A DNA stretch of 64,000 bases from Phocaeicola vulgatus ATCC 8482 (GTDB lineage Bacteria; Bacteroidota; Bacteroidia; Bacteroidales; Bacteroidaceae): assembly GCF_000012825.1 (NCBI RefSeq), contig NC_009614.1, positions 1,488,001-1,552,000 of the forward strand, read 5' to 3'. Shown in pieces: positions 19,899-29,130 of the stretch. The number at the start of each line of letters is the position of its first letter. Position 1 is the stretch's first letter. A model generated the notes under the pieces. That model was not told the DNA's origin and did not search any database. It saw nothing but the letters and a program-made list of their open reading frames with translations. The translations under genes and the position numbers were made by a program.

Positions 19899-20909
19899 TT
19901 ATTCCAACGTTGCTTTAACAATAAACTCTACGAATTTACTATTATCCTCCTTAAGCGCATATACAAAATTTACATTAAAAACAGAACCGGAAGTTGAAGC
20001 TGGATTTCGACCTATATTAACCATATCACCATTCTCTTGTGTTTCAACAAACAAAACACTACCAGTCGAACCATCATCACTCCAATTCGTTACTTTTAAA
20101 TTAGAAGTCAGCCAATAACCTATTCCACTACCACCAGCAGTATAATCACTAGTAGTATTCCATTCACCAGATTCACTATCGACCATATACAGAGCAATCG
20201 GGCCTCCCGGTTCTTTGCAAGCGGTAATGAATTCAGATAAAGTCAGCCCCAAACAACTTTCTATCACCTCCTGATAATCTGCAAATTCAATAGAAAATGC
20301 AGAATAGTCACCTGCTGGAATAGTATTGGCAACAACAATACGTCCCGGATCAGTAACGGTCACATCAAAAGCAAAACGTACATAATCATCAAAATTTGCA
20401 CCATTGTTTATAGCAAATCCAACGTTAATGGAGATAGCTGTACCTACAGAAGCGGTTTCGAGCACATTAAGAACCAGCTCCTTCTTTGTTGCATCCAACT
20501 CAATACTAGCTATACCAGAAGCTGCATCACAAACACCGCCTGCCGTATTATAGTACCAACCGTTGGTACCCTTGGTAGGAGCTGTTCTATTCCAACAGTT
20601 TTTCGATATATTGATAGGATAAAACACCACACTCCCATTAGACAATGCAGCCAACGTCTCATCTACCGTCATCCCCAAATACGTATGAAACTTTTCTGCA
20701 TAATCAGTCAGTTTAACCGTCTTCGCTTCCAAACGGCTGATGGGAAACTCTGCTTTGGTAGAAACCACAGCATCCGCATTCGTCTTCAGATAGGGATTTT
20801 CATTCTCCCCGTACACATGCTTGCTGGTAGCATCCTCCGGATCCGTACTGCATGCAGCCAGTGACAGAGTGAAACAAGCAATTAAAGCATATATAAAATT
20901 CTTTTTCAT
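19899..20909 (-). CDS. Tandem DUF4859-like surface lipoprotein (putative glycan-binding protein)
   Basis: A 336-residue lipoprotein with signal MKKNFIYALIACFTLSLAAC then STDPED. It appears to contain two copies of one module: YLGMTVDETLAAL with NGWYYNTAGGVC (about residues 75-180), and CLGLTLSEFITAC with GIGYWLTSNLKVTNWSD (about 215-335). The second copy closely matches the C-terminal module of the DUF6055-like protein downstream. It is the gene after SusD in its operon, the position normally held by surface glycan-binding proteins (SusE/SusF type), so a binding role is the best guess. It has no visible catalytic motif. It starts 31 nt after the SusD stop and is followed by a terminator. Confidence 0.8.
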   Translation of the reverse strand: MKKNFIYALIACFTLSLAACSTDPEDATSKHVYGENENPYLKTNADAVVSTKAEFPISRLEAKTVKLTDYAEKFHTYLGMTVDETLAALSNGSVVFYPINISKNCWNRTAPTKGTNGWYYNTAGGVCDAASGIASIELDATKKELVLNVLETASVGTAISINVGFAINNGANFDDYVRFAFDVTVTDPGRIVVANTIPAGDYSAFSIEFADYQEVIESCLGLTLSEFITACKEPGGPIALYMVDSESGEWNTTSDYTAGGSGIGYWLTSNLKVTNWSDDGSTGSVLFVETQENGDMVNIGRNPASTSGSVFNVNFVYALKEDNSKFVEFIVKATLE

Positions 20910-20940
20910 CGTACTTTTCTTTTTTTAATTAATGAATTCA

Positions 20941-22620
20941 TTATTCGGCACCACCATATCCCGGATTCTGCTTCAACTTAATGTTGCCATCCAATGCAGA
21001 CTTAGGTAACGGAAAAATATCACAATGCCTGTCTGTCTTATCCGTCTTCGCATCTTTGCAAAACCATGACTTGCCATTATATACATTCTGATTGGTTCCG
21101 TTTATACGGAAACGGATCAAGTCCTGACGACGGTGATGCTCTGCCACAAACTCCCAGGCCAGTTCGTCCAACAAACCACCCAGTTCAATATCATCGCCCC
21201 CTTCTTCTGTGATAATCCAGTTATCGGCTTCTCCCATGATTCCCTGATTCTCCCGATGTCCGTAGTTATAACGGCTGCCACCCTTCAATTGAGCTACAGT
21301 AACCGTTGCTTTACCGGGATCGGACTTGAAGGCACGTTGGCGTACAGCTGTTACCAAATCGGCCGCCACTTGCTCGCTTTCTCCATTGTAACCACCTAAA
21401 CGAAGCAAGCACTCCGCTTTAATAAAATAAGCATCAGCCAAACGGAAGAAAGGCACATCATCATAAGAAGTTCCATAGTCGCCTGAAAGTATTTCATATT
21501 TCACCAAGCGTTCACTTTCAAAGGGATAGCAACCGGGATTGTCTATACTATGTAATTCCCGAGTATATACCAAAGGTTCACTGTCCACATAAATGGGAGC
21601 ACCGGCATAGTCATATTGCTGTCCTGATATCCAACAGTCTTCATAGCGGCTGTCTTCTTCATCGTATGTTTCCAGAAATTGAGGAAGAACAGCCGCCCCA
21701 CCGGTAGCCCATCCGTTAAACTGCCACGTTGCACGTCCGGCTACATGCATCCACATATTTGCCATATAGTTACCTCCGGCATAATTGAATTCAAACGGAA
21801 TACCAAAGATAATTTCAGGCGAACCGGAAATATCTTCTCTAAAATTATCCGAATAATTCGGAGCCAAAGAGAACTTGCCACTGTTAATCACTTCATTTAC
21901 CTCATCAATAGCCTTTCCGTAATAAGAATTATCAGAGTAATCATTGAACCATGCATTGTGGTTCAAATACATTTTTGCCAGAAGCATATTGATGGCATAG
22001 TCGTTCAGCTTACCCATTTCTACTTTTGTTCCACATTTCCCCTTTACATCCGTCAACTCACTGATCAGGAAATCCCACATCTGTTGGGGAGTTGCCTGTT
22101 CGGGCAACCATCCGTCTTCATGTTCATATTGCGTATCCAATGGGATGTTGCGGAACAAATCGAATAAAATATAATAATAAAGAGCGCGATAAGCCCTTAA
22201 TTGCGAAGAAGTGGTTATATCAGCAGCAATGACTTCATCTGCCAACAGTTTGTTACAGGCATTGATACCGGCATAGTTACGATTCCATGTATCATTGAAA
22301 TGGGCTATCTGTGAATGGAACTGATGTTTGTGCATAGACACGTACAAATCTCCCCAGCCGATACTGATCCGATAAGGAATACACCATGAATCGGACGACT
22401 GGTCCATCATATCGGCATAACTATACCATCCCCAATACACATCACGAAGACTGCTGTATACCGGAGCAAACATGGCCGCCCGGTCTTTTTCTGTAAACTC
22501 ATACTTCTCGGAAGCAATCGTATCATAAATCGTTTCGCTCAAATCTGTACAACTGCCCAAAGACAAGGTACAAGCTCCTATCGCTGAAGCCCAAAGTGCT
22601 TTATTGAATATTGTTTTCAT
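20941..22620 (-). CDS. SusD-family lipoprotein, pair A of the invertible locus
   Basis: A 559-residue SusD protein; the lipoprotein signal ends TLSLGSC, then TDLSETIYD. Family landmarks include LRAYRALYYYILFDLFRNIPLD near residue 140, FFRLADAYFIKAECLLRLGG near 390, LAWEFVAEHHRRQDLIRFR near 495 and the C-terminal DIFPLPKSALDGN. It forms the surface lid of the SusC transporter encoded 20 nt upstream. It is clearly different in sequence from the pair B SusD (34089-35708), although both have the MHKH segment near residue 100, so the two pairs probably recognise related but distinct ligands. In the orientation seen here it lies downstream of the GH127 promoter and should be the expressed pair. Confidence 0.95.
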   Translation of the reverse strand: MKTIFNKALWASAIGACTLSLGSCTDLSETIYDTIASEKYEFTEKDRAAMFAPVYSSLRDVYWGWYSYADMMDQSSDSWCIPYRISIGWGDLYVSMHKHQFHSQIAHFNDTWNRNYAGINACNKLLADEVIAADITTSSQLRAYRALYYYILFDLFRNIPLDTQYEHEDGWLPEQATPQQMWDFLISELTDVKGKCGTKVEMGKLNDYAINMLLAKMYLNHNAWFNDYSDNSYYGKAIDEVNEVINSGKFSLAPNYSDNFREDISGSPEIIFGIPFEFNYAGGNYMANMWMHVAGRATWQFNGWATGGAAVLPQFLETYDEEDSRYEDCWISGQQYDYAGAPIYVDSEPLVYTRELHSIDNPGCYPFESERLVKYEILSGDYGTSYDDVPFFRLADAYFIKAECLLRLGGYNGESEQVAADLVTAVRQRAFKSDPGKATVTVAQLKGGSRYNYGHRENQGIMGEADNWIITEEGGDDIELGGLLDELAWEFVAEHHRRQDLIRFRINGTNQNVYNGKSWFCKDAKTDKTDRHCDIFPLPKSALDGNIKLKQNPGYGGAE

Positions 22621-22640
22621 GTTAGTTCTTCATTTAAAAG

Positions 22641-25600
22641 TTAGAAAGATACATTCAGACCGAAAGTGAATGAACGGGTAGAAGGATATTTATCGCGCCA
22701 GTCAATACCCAAAGACCAAATATCACCATTTGACATTTCAGGATCCAATCCATCATATCCGGTAATGCAGAATAAATTATCGGCAGAAACATAAGCCCGG
22801 ATATTTTTCACAAACTTACTGCTTTTCAATGGAATGTTATAGCCCAACGTAATGTTAGTCATTTTCAAAAAATCACCATCCTCCAAATAATAGCTTACAA
22901 AAGTCTGTTTTTGGGCTGTTGATAAGGTATATTGTCCACCATAAGGAGCCTTTTGCACAGATTTCAAGCGATTATAAGCGATCGAGTTGTTCTCATAATA
23001 AGCACGAGGCTCGTTCAGAATCTTAAAACCAAACTGGCCTGTCATCTGGAAAGATAAATCAAAATTTTTATATCTGAACGAGTTGTTCCATCCCAAATAC
23101 AATTTAGGAAGAGCATTCCCTAAATATTGACGGTAGTCATCATTAGACAGCATATTGTCTGTAAACTCTTCAATCTCACCAGTCTTCGTATTCTCAACCA
23201 TCCAAAGTCCGTTTTCTGAAACACCAACGGACTTCATGCCATAAAATTGTCCCATAGATCTCCCCACTTCCATCCGCTGGGTAGAAAGATTGATAGGTTC
23301 ACCCAAATAAGCATGATCTATCTGATTTGAAGTCTCATACAAGTCATTTGAAAGACTCAATAATTTGTTCGCATTATGAGAGGCGGTAACTGTGGTTTTC
23401 CATTCAAAATCCTTTGTCCGTACAGGAATGGCATTGACAGCAATTTCAATACCTTGGTTACGCATCTTGCCGGCATTAGCCAAAGTCTTGTTATACAAAT
23501 TGGGAGGAGTCGGTACCGTAAAATCATATAGCATATCCGAAGTCTTCTTCTGATATACATCAATAGAACCACTCAGACGTTCATCCAATACAGCCCAGTC
23601 CAGACCAATATTAAATTCCTTGGAAGTTTCCCATTTCAAATCAGGATTAGGATTGGATTTTACGCTTAACCCCTGATGCCAGACGCCATTATCATAGAAA
23701 TAAGGAGAACCATACTCATACCGGGTTAATGAATTATAAGAGTCACCTACAATGACACCTGTCACACCATAACCGGCACGTAACTTTAAGTTATTCAGCC
23801 ACGTAAGGCCTTCCATGAATTTTTCGTTACTGATAGTCCATCCCAAAGAAACAGAAGGGAAAGTAGCCCATTTATTGTTCTCACCAAATTTGGAAGAGCC
23901 TTCACGGCGTACACTCAGCAGAACATTATATTTATTATCGTAACCATAGCTCACACGTCCGAAGAAACCAATCAAGGTATTGTCATTCTTGTAACTGCTC
24001 ATGCCGGCTTTTCCATCTTTCAAAGCTGTACCTAATCCCAAGTTATTCCAAAGATAAAAATCTGTTGGATAATCATAGTTATTAGCTCCAAAACCTTCAT
24101 TTACATTATACTGGTAATTATATCCCACCAATGCATCAAAACGATGTTTATTCCAAGTATGATTATATTTAGAAGTAACTTCCAGATTATCTGTGGTATA
24201 TTCATTCTGAGAATGATAAGCATATCCTGTGTGATTCTCGCTCTTCTGTGAAAAATATTCGGAAGTATAATATCCACGATTATGATCACTAGTAACCCTA
24301 CGGCTTAACATGAGGTTGGTCTGCCAGTTTTTAATCGGTTCAAAGGTGATATTCCCCGTCATCCGGGTATTCTCACTATTGTATTTACCATCCTGTTCAC
24401 GGATGATACCTACCGGATTATAATAATAATTTACGGCAAAATTCTCGTAAAAAGTTCCATCCTCATTCCAGATGGGTTCAGTAGGGTTACGCATAATAGC
24501 CTGTCGGTAAATACCCAGACCTGCCGCATCAATCGGACCATTCTTATGGAATGTCTTTACCATATTGAAATTCACTTTCAACATATCATTTAACATCCAG
24601 TGAGAAACATCAAACCTCATTCTCATCTCTTCATTATAGGTCTCAAGCAACACACCTTCCTCTTTGCGATACGTAAAATCCGCAGAATAAGTGGTATTTT
24701 TTGATCCTCCGGAAATATTAAAATTATGGTTATGAGTAAATGCAGTACGGGATACCGCATCCAACCAATCCGTATCATACCCTTTATCAGCATAGTTTGT
24801 CAATCCCTGACGGATTTCCTCTGCTCCATAGAAATCAAGCGTCTTGCCAAACTTGGAAAGAGACATATACCCGGAATAATTGGCAGCCGTACGCGACTCG
24901 CGCTGGCCGTTTTTTGTAGTAATCAAAATAACGCCATTAGCACCTCGTGTACCATAAATAGCTGCCGCAGAAGCATCCTTCAACACATCAATAGAAGCTA
25001 TGTTTTCGGGGGAAACCGTTCCTAAACCACCTTCTATTCCGTCCACCAATACCAATGGAGTAGAGCCTCCCTGCAATGAAATCACACCACGCAAACGAAT
25101 TGTAGATTCCGCATTCGGATCACCGGAGCCTTTCGCAATGGTCAATCCCGCCACTTTACCTTTAATCAGTTCGGCTGCATCTCCAATCTTACCTGCCGTA
25201 AAGTCTTCGGCCTTCACAGAAGCCACCGCACTGGTCACATCACCCTTTCGCTGCGTACCATAACCGATCACAACCACTTCATCCATCAGTTCGGAATCGT
25301 CTTGCATAGTAATATCTTTCTTACCACCATTTCCGACTGGAATTTCCTGGGTCTTATAGCCAATATAAGATATTGTCAAAACGGACTGGGCACTTTTTAC
25401 CTTCAGCGTATATTTACCGTCAAAATCGGTAATGGTACCGTTGGTCGTTCCTTTTTCCATGATATTGGCACCAATGATAGGTTCCCCTTTCTTGTCTTTC
25501 ACCACACCGCTTACTGTTACAGTTTGCTGTGTAATTTCCATTTTCATAGACTCTGCTGTTCCCGGCAGTGCAAATACAGGGCTCATCCCTGCACCCGCAG

Positions 25601-25673
25601 TAAGGAAAAGACAGGTTGCGGCCTTTAGCAATGCTTTGCTGAACAAGACCCGATTGTCATGTGTTTTCATCAT
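22641..25673 (-). CDS. SusC-family TonB-dependent transporter, pair A (expressed orientation)
   Basis: A 1010-residue transporter. A long signal (MMKTHDNRVLFSKALLKAAT and on to about residue 36) precedes the carboxypeptidase-D-like domain (TVTVSGVVKDKKGEPIIGAN to GGKKDITMQDDS), the plug entry DEVVVIGYGTQRKGDVTSA, the plug with ASIDVLKDASAAAIYGTRGANG, and the barrel, ending in FGLNVSF. The first 149 codons lie inside the left inverted repeat and are nearly identical to the pair B SusC; directly after GDVTSA the two proteins diverge sharply. The gene starts 31 nt after the GH127 stop and has no obvious promoter of its own, so its expression should depend on the GH127 promoter. Inversion at the repeat would leave the receptor body here unexpressed. 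Confidence 0.96.
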   Translation of the reverse strand: MMKTHDNRVLFSKALLKAATCLFLTAGAGMSPVFALPGTAESMKMEITQQTVTVSGVVKDKKGEPIIGANIMEKGTTNGTITDFDGKYTLKVKSAQSVLTISYIGYKTQEIPVGNGGKKDITMQDDSELMDEVVVIGYGTQRKGDVTSAVASVKAEDFTAGKIGDAAELIKGKVAGLTIAKGSGDPNAESTIRLRGVISLQGGSTPLVLVDGIEGGLGTVSPENIASIDVLKDASAAAIYGTRGANGVILITTKNGQRESRTAANYSGYMSLSKFGKTLDFYGAEEIRQGLTNYADKGYDTDWLDAVSRTAFTHNHNFNISGGSKNTTYSADFTYRKEEGVLLETYNEEMRMRFDVSHWMLNDMLKVNFNMVKTFHKNGPIDAAGLGIYRQAIMRNPTEPIWNEDGTFYENFAVNYYYNPVGIIREQDGKYNSENTRMTGNITFEPIKNWQTNLMLSRRVTSDHNRGYYTSEYFSQKSENHTGYAYHSQNEYTTDNLEVTSKYNHTWNKHRFDALVGYNYQYNVNEGFGANNYDYPTDFYLWNNLGLGTALKDGKAGMSSYKNDNTLIGFFGRVSYGYDNKYNVLLSVRREGSSKFGENNKWATFPSVSLGWTISNEKFMEGLTWLNNLKLRAGYGVTGVIVGDSYNSLTRYEYGSPYFYDNGVWHQGLSVKSNPNPDLKWETSKEFNIGLDWAVLDERLSGSIDVYQKKTSDMLYDFTVPTPPNLYNKTLANAGKMRNQGIEIAVNAIPVRTKDFEWKTTVTASHNANKLLSLSNDLYETSNQIDHAYLGEPINLSTQRMEVGRSMGQFYGMKSVGVSENGLWMVENTKTGEIEEFTDNMLSNDDYRQYLGNALPKLYLGWNNSFRYKNFDLSFQMTGQFGFKILNEPRAYYENNSIAYNRLKSVQKAPYGGQYTLSTAQKQTFVSYYLEDGDFLKMTNITLGYNIPLKSSKFVKNIRAYVSADNLFCITGYDGLDPEMSNGDIWSLGIDWRDKYPSTRSFTFGLNVSF

Positions 25674-25788
25674 ACAGTTTTATTTAAAAGGTTTATATGT
25701 TCATTCAGTTCACTTTCCATTCAATCACCCCTCCCGAAGCTCCTTTCTGCAATTGTGCTGCAATTTTAAGCCCCTTTGTTTTGACAGG
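25228..25788. repeat. Left copy of the 0.56-kb inverted repeat (IR-L)
   Basis: This 561-bp segment is the reverse complement of 30900-31463 with a 3-bp indel and scattered mismatches. It covers the last 27 codons of GH127, the 31-bp intergenic gap and the first 149 codons of SusC. Positions 25228-25481 (254 bp) match 31210-31463 perfectly. Similarity stops abruptly at both ends: inside SusC after the codons for GDVTSA, and inside GH127 before the final PVKTKG. Divergence is concentrated around the signal-peptide cleavage region. Confidence 0.95.
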
Positions 25789-28140
25789 TTTGAAATCCAA
25801 ACTATTATAGCAATCTTTTTTTACAGTATATTCAGTCAACGCCTCTACCTCTTTCCAACTTTCGCCTTCTTTATAATATAATTTCCAGCTTTCCGGCACA
25901 CGGAAATCCCCGTCATAATGGTCAAAATCCAACCAATACACTTGTACGTTCGATACGGTATAAGGCTGGTCGAATTCATAAGCCAGTGTTTCGACAGTAC
26001 CGTTCTTCAGCCACCAATAGTGGTAAGGTTTCGAGATATCCGATGAGCGTTTAGGTTCCCATTGGTCATTTACCCCCCATGCCCATGTTTCCACCGAAGC
26101 CGATTCGGGAGCATCTTTCTGTATAGGAGCCTGTATCATCAGAGTACGTGCTTTGCTGGCAATAGTAGCTTCCGGAGTGGGGCGGGCATACTCGGCCGCT
26201 TCGGGAATCCATACAGCCATCTGGTCGGCACCGCGGTTGTTCCATGTAGAATAAGGAATTGCTTTGAAGGGAACATCTTTTACCTTACCATTCCTGTCAA
26301 TTTCTTTAGCTGTACCGCTCAGCACCATTACGCCATTCAACAAACCGGCATCGTAAGAAGCCTCCATCGGAGTACCGTCGGGGATGAATTTGTTGAATAC
26401 AGTACTGTCGGCTTGGTCTTGTCCTTCCAGACAGAACATAATAGGACCCCGTTCTATAGCCAGTTTGCCACGGTCATCCTCTACTTGGTCATTTGCTTTC
26501 ACACGACGTACCTCCATAGGAAGATTGATTTCAACCACATCACCCGCTTTCCAGTTGCGTACAAGGGTGGCATAACCATCATATTGCTTCGCATTGACTT
26601 TGGAACCGTTCACAGAAATGCTGTAAGCCTGAGCCTTGTCTGTAAATGAGTAGAGATCTGTGGGTACGGGAGCGTCTTGCGCCCATCCGGGGATACGCAC
26701 ACGCAAAGCAAACTCCTGTTCTTTTTCGGGAGTGACGGCAATACTTATCTTTCCGTCCCACGGATAGCCTGTAGTTTGTTCCACATTTATTTTATTACTT
26801 TCCGTTTCAATATCCGCCTTGCTTTGGATAAAGAGATTGACATACACATCATTGCCTTGAGTGGCATACATATAATAAGGTACGGAAGCCATGAAACGGG
26901 TTATGTTGCCCGGACAGCAGGCACATCCGAACCAGTGCTGGCGCTCATGCTGCCCCATGGATTCCAACGGATTGTCATAGAAGAACTTGTCACCGCTGAG
27001 TGATACGCCCGAAATGACTCCGTTATACAACGCACGTTCCAGCACATCCGCATATTTGGCATCTCCCGTAGCGAGAAACATACGATGATTCCAATACACA
27101 TTGGCTATAGAGGCGCAGGTTTCGCAATAGGCTGTGTGATTATTCAGTTCATAGTTCGGACCGAATCCTTCACCTTGTGGGCGGGAACCGATTCCGCCTG
27201 TGATAAAGAGTTTTTTGCCGGCCATATTTTCCCAAATACGGGTTAAGGCATTGAAATAGGCGGTATCATGAGTCAAAGCGGCTACATCTGCCACTCCGGA
27301 GTAGAGATATCCGGCACGGACGGCATGACCTACTATCTCGTCTTGTTGCAGGATGGGCTTGTGATCCTGACTGTATTCGCTCAGTTTATGTCCGTCTGTT
27401 CCTCTGCCGGTTTCTTCTACAAAATACTTGGCCGTCTGCAAATATTTCTCATCGCCTGTCACCTTATATAGTTTGACAAGAGCCATCTCGGCGATAGGAT
27501 GACCGCTGGGACGATGGATCTGCCCTTCGCCGGGTCCGAAGACCTGACATACCAGATCGGCATTTTTGATAGCCACATCCAATAATGTACGTTTTCCGGT
27601 GGCGCGATAATGAGCAACGGCGGCTTCGTACAAATGGCCGCTGTTATAAAGTTCGTGGCTGTTGATTTTTTCCCAGCGGCGCGTGCCCCACCAACCGGAT
27701 AAACGGGTACATTGATTGGTTACACAAGTAGTAAGATAACCATCCGGTTCCTGTGCGGCAGCTATGATATGGATTACACTGTCCAGATAATGATCCAGTT
27801 TCCCGTCATATTTTACGGCCAGCGAGTAGGAAGCTCCTTCTATAATTTTATAGGGATCGGTATCGTCGAAAGAAAAGTCACCGCGATGCTCGCCTTTCAT
27901 CAGACCACCCGCAATGGCAAAGTTATCGAATCGGCCGTTCTTTTCACATTCTTTGAAAGCGGATGGGATGGAAACGGTGCGGTTGGTTTCAATCCGCGGT
28001 GACCAGAAATTATCATCTAAATGAACTTGGGTGAAAGGAACTTCTTTGATAGGAGCATCAGGTTGTGTATAAGGTGTGCTACATGCGCATACACTTATTA
28101 TAGCAATGCTGCTCCATACTATTTGCAATTTGTTTTTCAT
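25705..28140 (-). CDS. GH127 beta-L-arabinofuranosidase, first gene of the switchable operon
   Basis: An 811-residue lipoprotein-type enzyme; the signal ends SVCAC then STPYTQP. The alpha/alpha-barrel carries the GH127 set: Glu/Cys in AYCETCASIANVY and Cys408/Cys409 in FGCACCPGN, with the nucleophile among these Cys. The C-terminal sandwich (YHYWWLKNGTVETLAYEF, then SWKLYYKEGESW) resembles the module of the GH127 at 9542-11947. The gene lies inside the segment bounded by the inverted repeats and carries the promoter. Its last 27 codons are part of the repeat, so inversion keeps the enzyme intact while changing which SusC/SusD pair follows it. Its position first in the operon suggests it is needed with either receptor. 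Confidence 0.93.
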   Translation of the reverse strand: MKNKLQIVWSSIAIISVCACSTPYTQPDAPIKEVPFTQVHLDDNFWSPRIETNRTVSIPSAFKECEKNGRFDNFAIAGGLMKGEHRGDFSFDDTDPYKIIEGASYSLAVKYDGKLDHYLDSVIHIIAAAQEPDGYLTTCVTNQCTRLSGWWGTRRWEKINSHELYNSGHLYEAAVAHYRATGKRTLLDVAIKNADLVCQVFGPGEGQIHRPSGHPIAEMALVKLYKVTGDEKYLQTAKYFVEETGRGTDGHKLSEYSQDHKPILQQDEIVGHAVRAGYLYSGVADVAALTHDTAYFNALTRIWENMAGKKLFITGGIGSRPQGEGFGPNYELNNHTAYCETCASIANVYWNHRMFLATGDAKYADVLERALYNGVISGVSLSGDKFFYDNPLESMGQHERQHWFGCACCPGNITRFMASVPYYMYATQGNDVYVNLFIQSKADIETESNKINVEQTTGYPWDGKISIAVTPEKEQEFALRVRIPGWAQDAPVPTDLYSFTDKAQAYSISVNGSKVNAKQYDGYATLVRNWKAGDVVEINLPMEVRRVKANDQVEDDRGKLAIERGPIMFCLEGQDQADSTVFNKFIPDGTPMEASYDAGLLNGVMVLSGTAKEIDRNGKVKDVPFKAIPYSTWNNRGADQMAVWIPEAAEYARPTPEATIASKARTLMIQAPIQKDAPESASVETWAWGVNDQWEPKRSSDISKPYHYWWLKNGTVETLAYEFDQPYTVSNVQVYWLDFDHYDGDFRVPESWKLYYKEGESWKEVEALTEYTVKKDCYNSLDFKPVKTKGLKIAAQLQKGASGGVIEWKVN

Positions 28141-28518
28141 ACTATATCTGTGTTTTTTATTTCAGTATCAACTATGTCAACAGATGCAAAGTAAGTGAAC
28201 AAACCATTAAGTAGATAAAAGAAAAATCTATTATACTGCGAAAATCGTCTTAAAGATGATCAATCCATTTTCAACATAATGATATTGATTATCAGTATTT
28301 TATACTATTGTTATAGACAATTTTTTCATTCTATTGGACAATCGTTTTATCTTATAAAGACAAGGATTAAGCAGATTTGTCTGTTTTTTGAGCTTGAATA
28401 GTTGGAGATACTTAATTCTTCTTAGAAAACCTCAATAAGATCCGGTGAAACTTTCCTTCTCTGATAATATAAATTAGATTGGCGTTCCTTATTCAATAAA
28501 AAACTTAATGATGCAGCT
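28141..28518. other. Divergent control region between GH127 and the DNA invertase
   Basis: This 378-bp AT-rich region separates GH127 (minus) from the invertase (plus). It holds the GH127 promoter and operator (28187-28249). An imperfect dyad ATCGTCTTAAAGATGAT overlaps the operator heptamer. No consensus TAnnTTTG box was found ahead of the invertase, so its promoter is either weak or of another type. No open frame of interest is present. Confidence 0.6.
28187..28249 (-). promoter_or_regulatory. Promoter and candidate operator of the switchable GH127-SusCD operon
   Basis: On the minus strand TTACTTTG at 28187-28194 matches the Bacteroidetes -7 consensus in seven of eight positions and lies 47 bp ahead of the GH127 ATG. 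GACGATT at 28243-28249 is exactly 48 bp further upstream, as in the GH97 promoter at 17211-17273. This promoter is inside the invertible segment, so it would drive whichever SusC/SusD pair is joined to GH127. Confidence 0.6.
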
Positions 28519-29130
28519 ATGATATATGCGTATATTCGGGTTTCAACTGATAAACAGACTGTAGAGAACCAGCGGTTCGAGATAAATCGTTTTGCCAAAC
28601 AGAGGGATTTCCAAATTGATGTGTGGGTGGAAGAAACGGTTTCAGGAACACGGTCAGCCAAAGACAGAAAGCTTGGCGTACTATTGAAAAGAATAAAGAA
28701 AGGGGATACATTGATTGTGTCGGAGATCTCTCGTTTGGGAAGAAGATTGATGGAAGTAATGAGTATACTGAATGCATGTATGTTGAAAAATGTCATCCTG
28801 CTCACGGTGAAAGAGAAATATGAGCTGGGAAATAATATACAATCTCAAATATTGGCATTCGCTTTTTCCCTTTCCGCACAAATAGAACGCGACTTGATTT
28901 CCCAACGTACCCGTGAGGGACTTGCACGCAGAATCGCCTCCGGACAAAAGTTGGGACGTCCCATGGGAGGACATAACTCGAAATATAAACTTACGGGAAA
29001 AGAAGAAAAAATTAAGGCTATGCTGGAGGCGGGAACCAGTAAGGCGGAGATGGCGAGGAAATTGAAAGTGAGCAGGAATACATTGGCAGCTTTCCTTAAC
29101 AGAAACAGGACAGGGATTCCTTCGAACTGA
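28519..29130 (+). CDS. Serine site-specific DNA invertase, Mpi/Pin-like
   Basis: A 203-residue small serine recombinase. The N-terminal resolvase domain (about 1-138) starts MIYAYIRVSTDKQTVENQRF with catalytic Ser9 and the Arg cluster in SEISRLGRRLMEV (about 68-80); the long E-helix region runs through AFSLSAQIERDLISQRTREGLARR. A C-terminal helix-turn-helix follows GRPMGGHNSKYKL (EKIKAMLEAGTSKAEMARKLKVSRNTLAAFL). Length and layout match DNA invertases such as B. fragilis Mpi, which inverts promoter-containing segments. The start is the ATG directly giving MIYAY; an upstream ATG at 28511 runs into a stop after three codons. The gene lies within the segment flanked by the inverted repeats and is divergent from GH127, making it the obvious candidate for catalysing the switch. 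Confidence 0.93.
   Translation: MIYAYIRVSTDKQTVENQRFEINRFAKQRDFQIDVWVEETVSGTRSAKDRKLGVLLKRIKKGDTLIVSEISRLGRRLMEVMSILNACMLKNVILLTVKEKYELGNNIQSQILAFAFSLSAQIERDLISQRTREGLARRIASGQKLGRPMGGHNSKYKLTGKEEKIKAMLEAGTSKAEMARKLKVSRNTLAAFLNRNRTGIPSN

Noticed and set aside
28141..28518. Small invertible promoter of the classical Mpi type
   Set aside because: No pair of short inverted repeats flanking the GH127 promoter and no ACGTWCGT-type site was seen; the long repeats farther out explain switching better.
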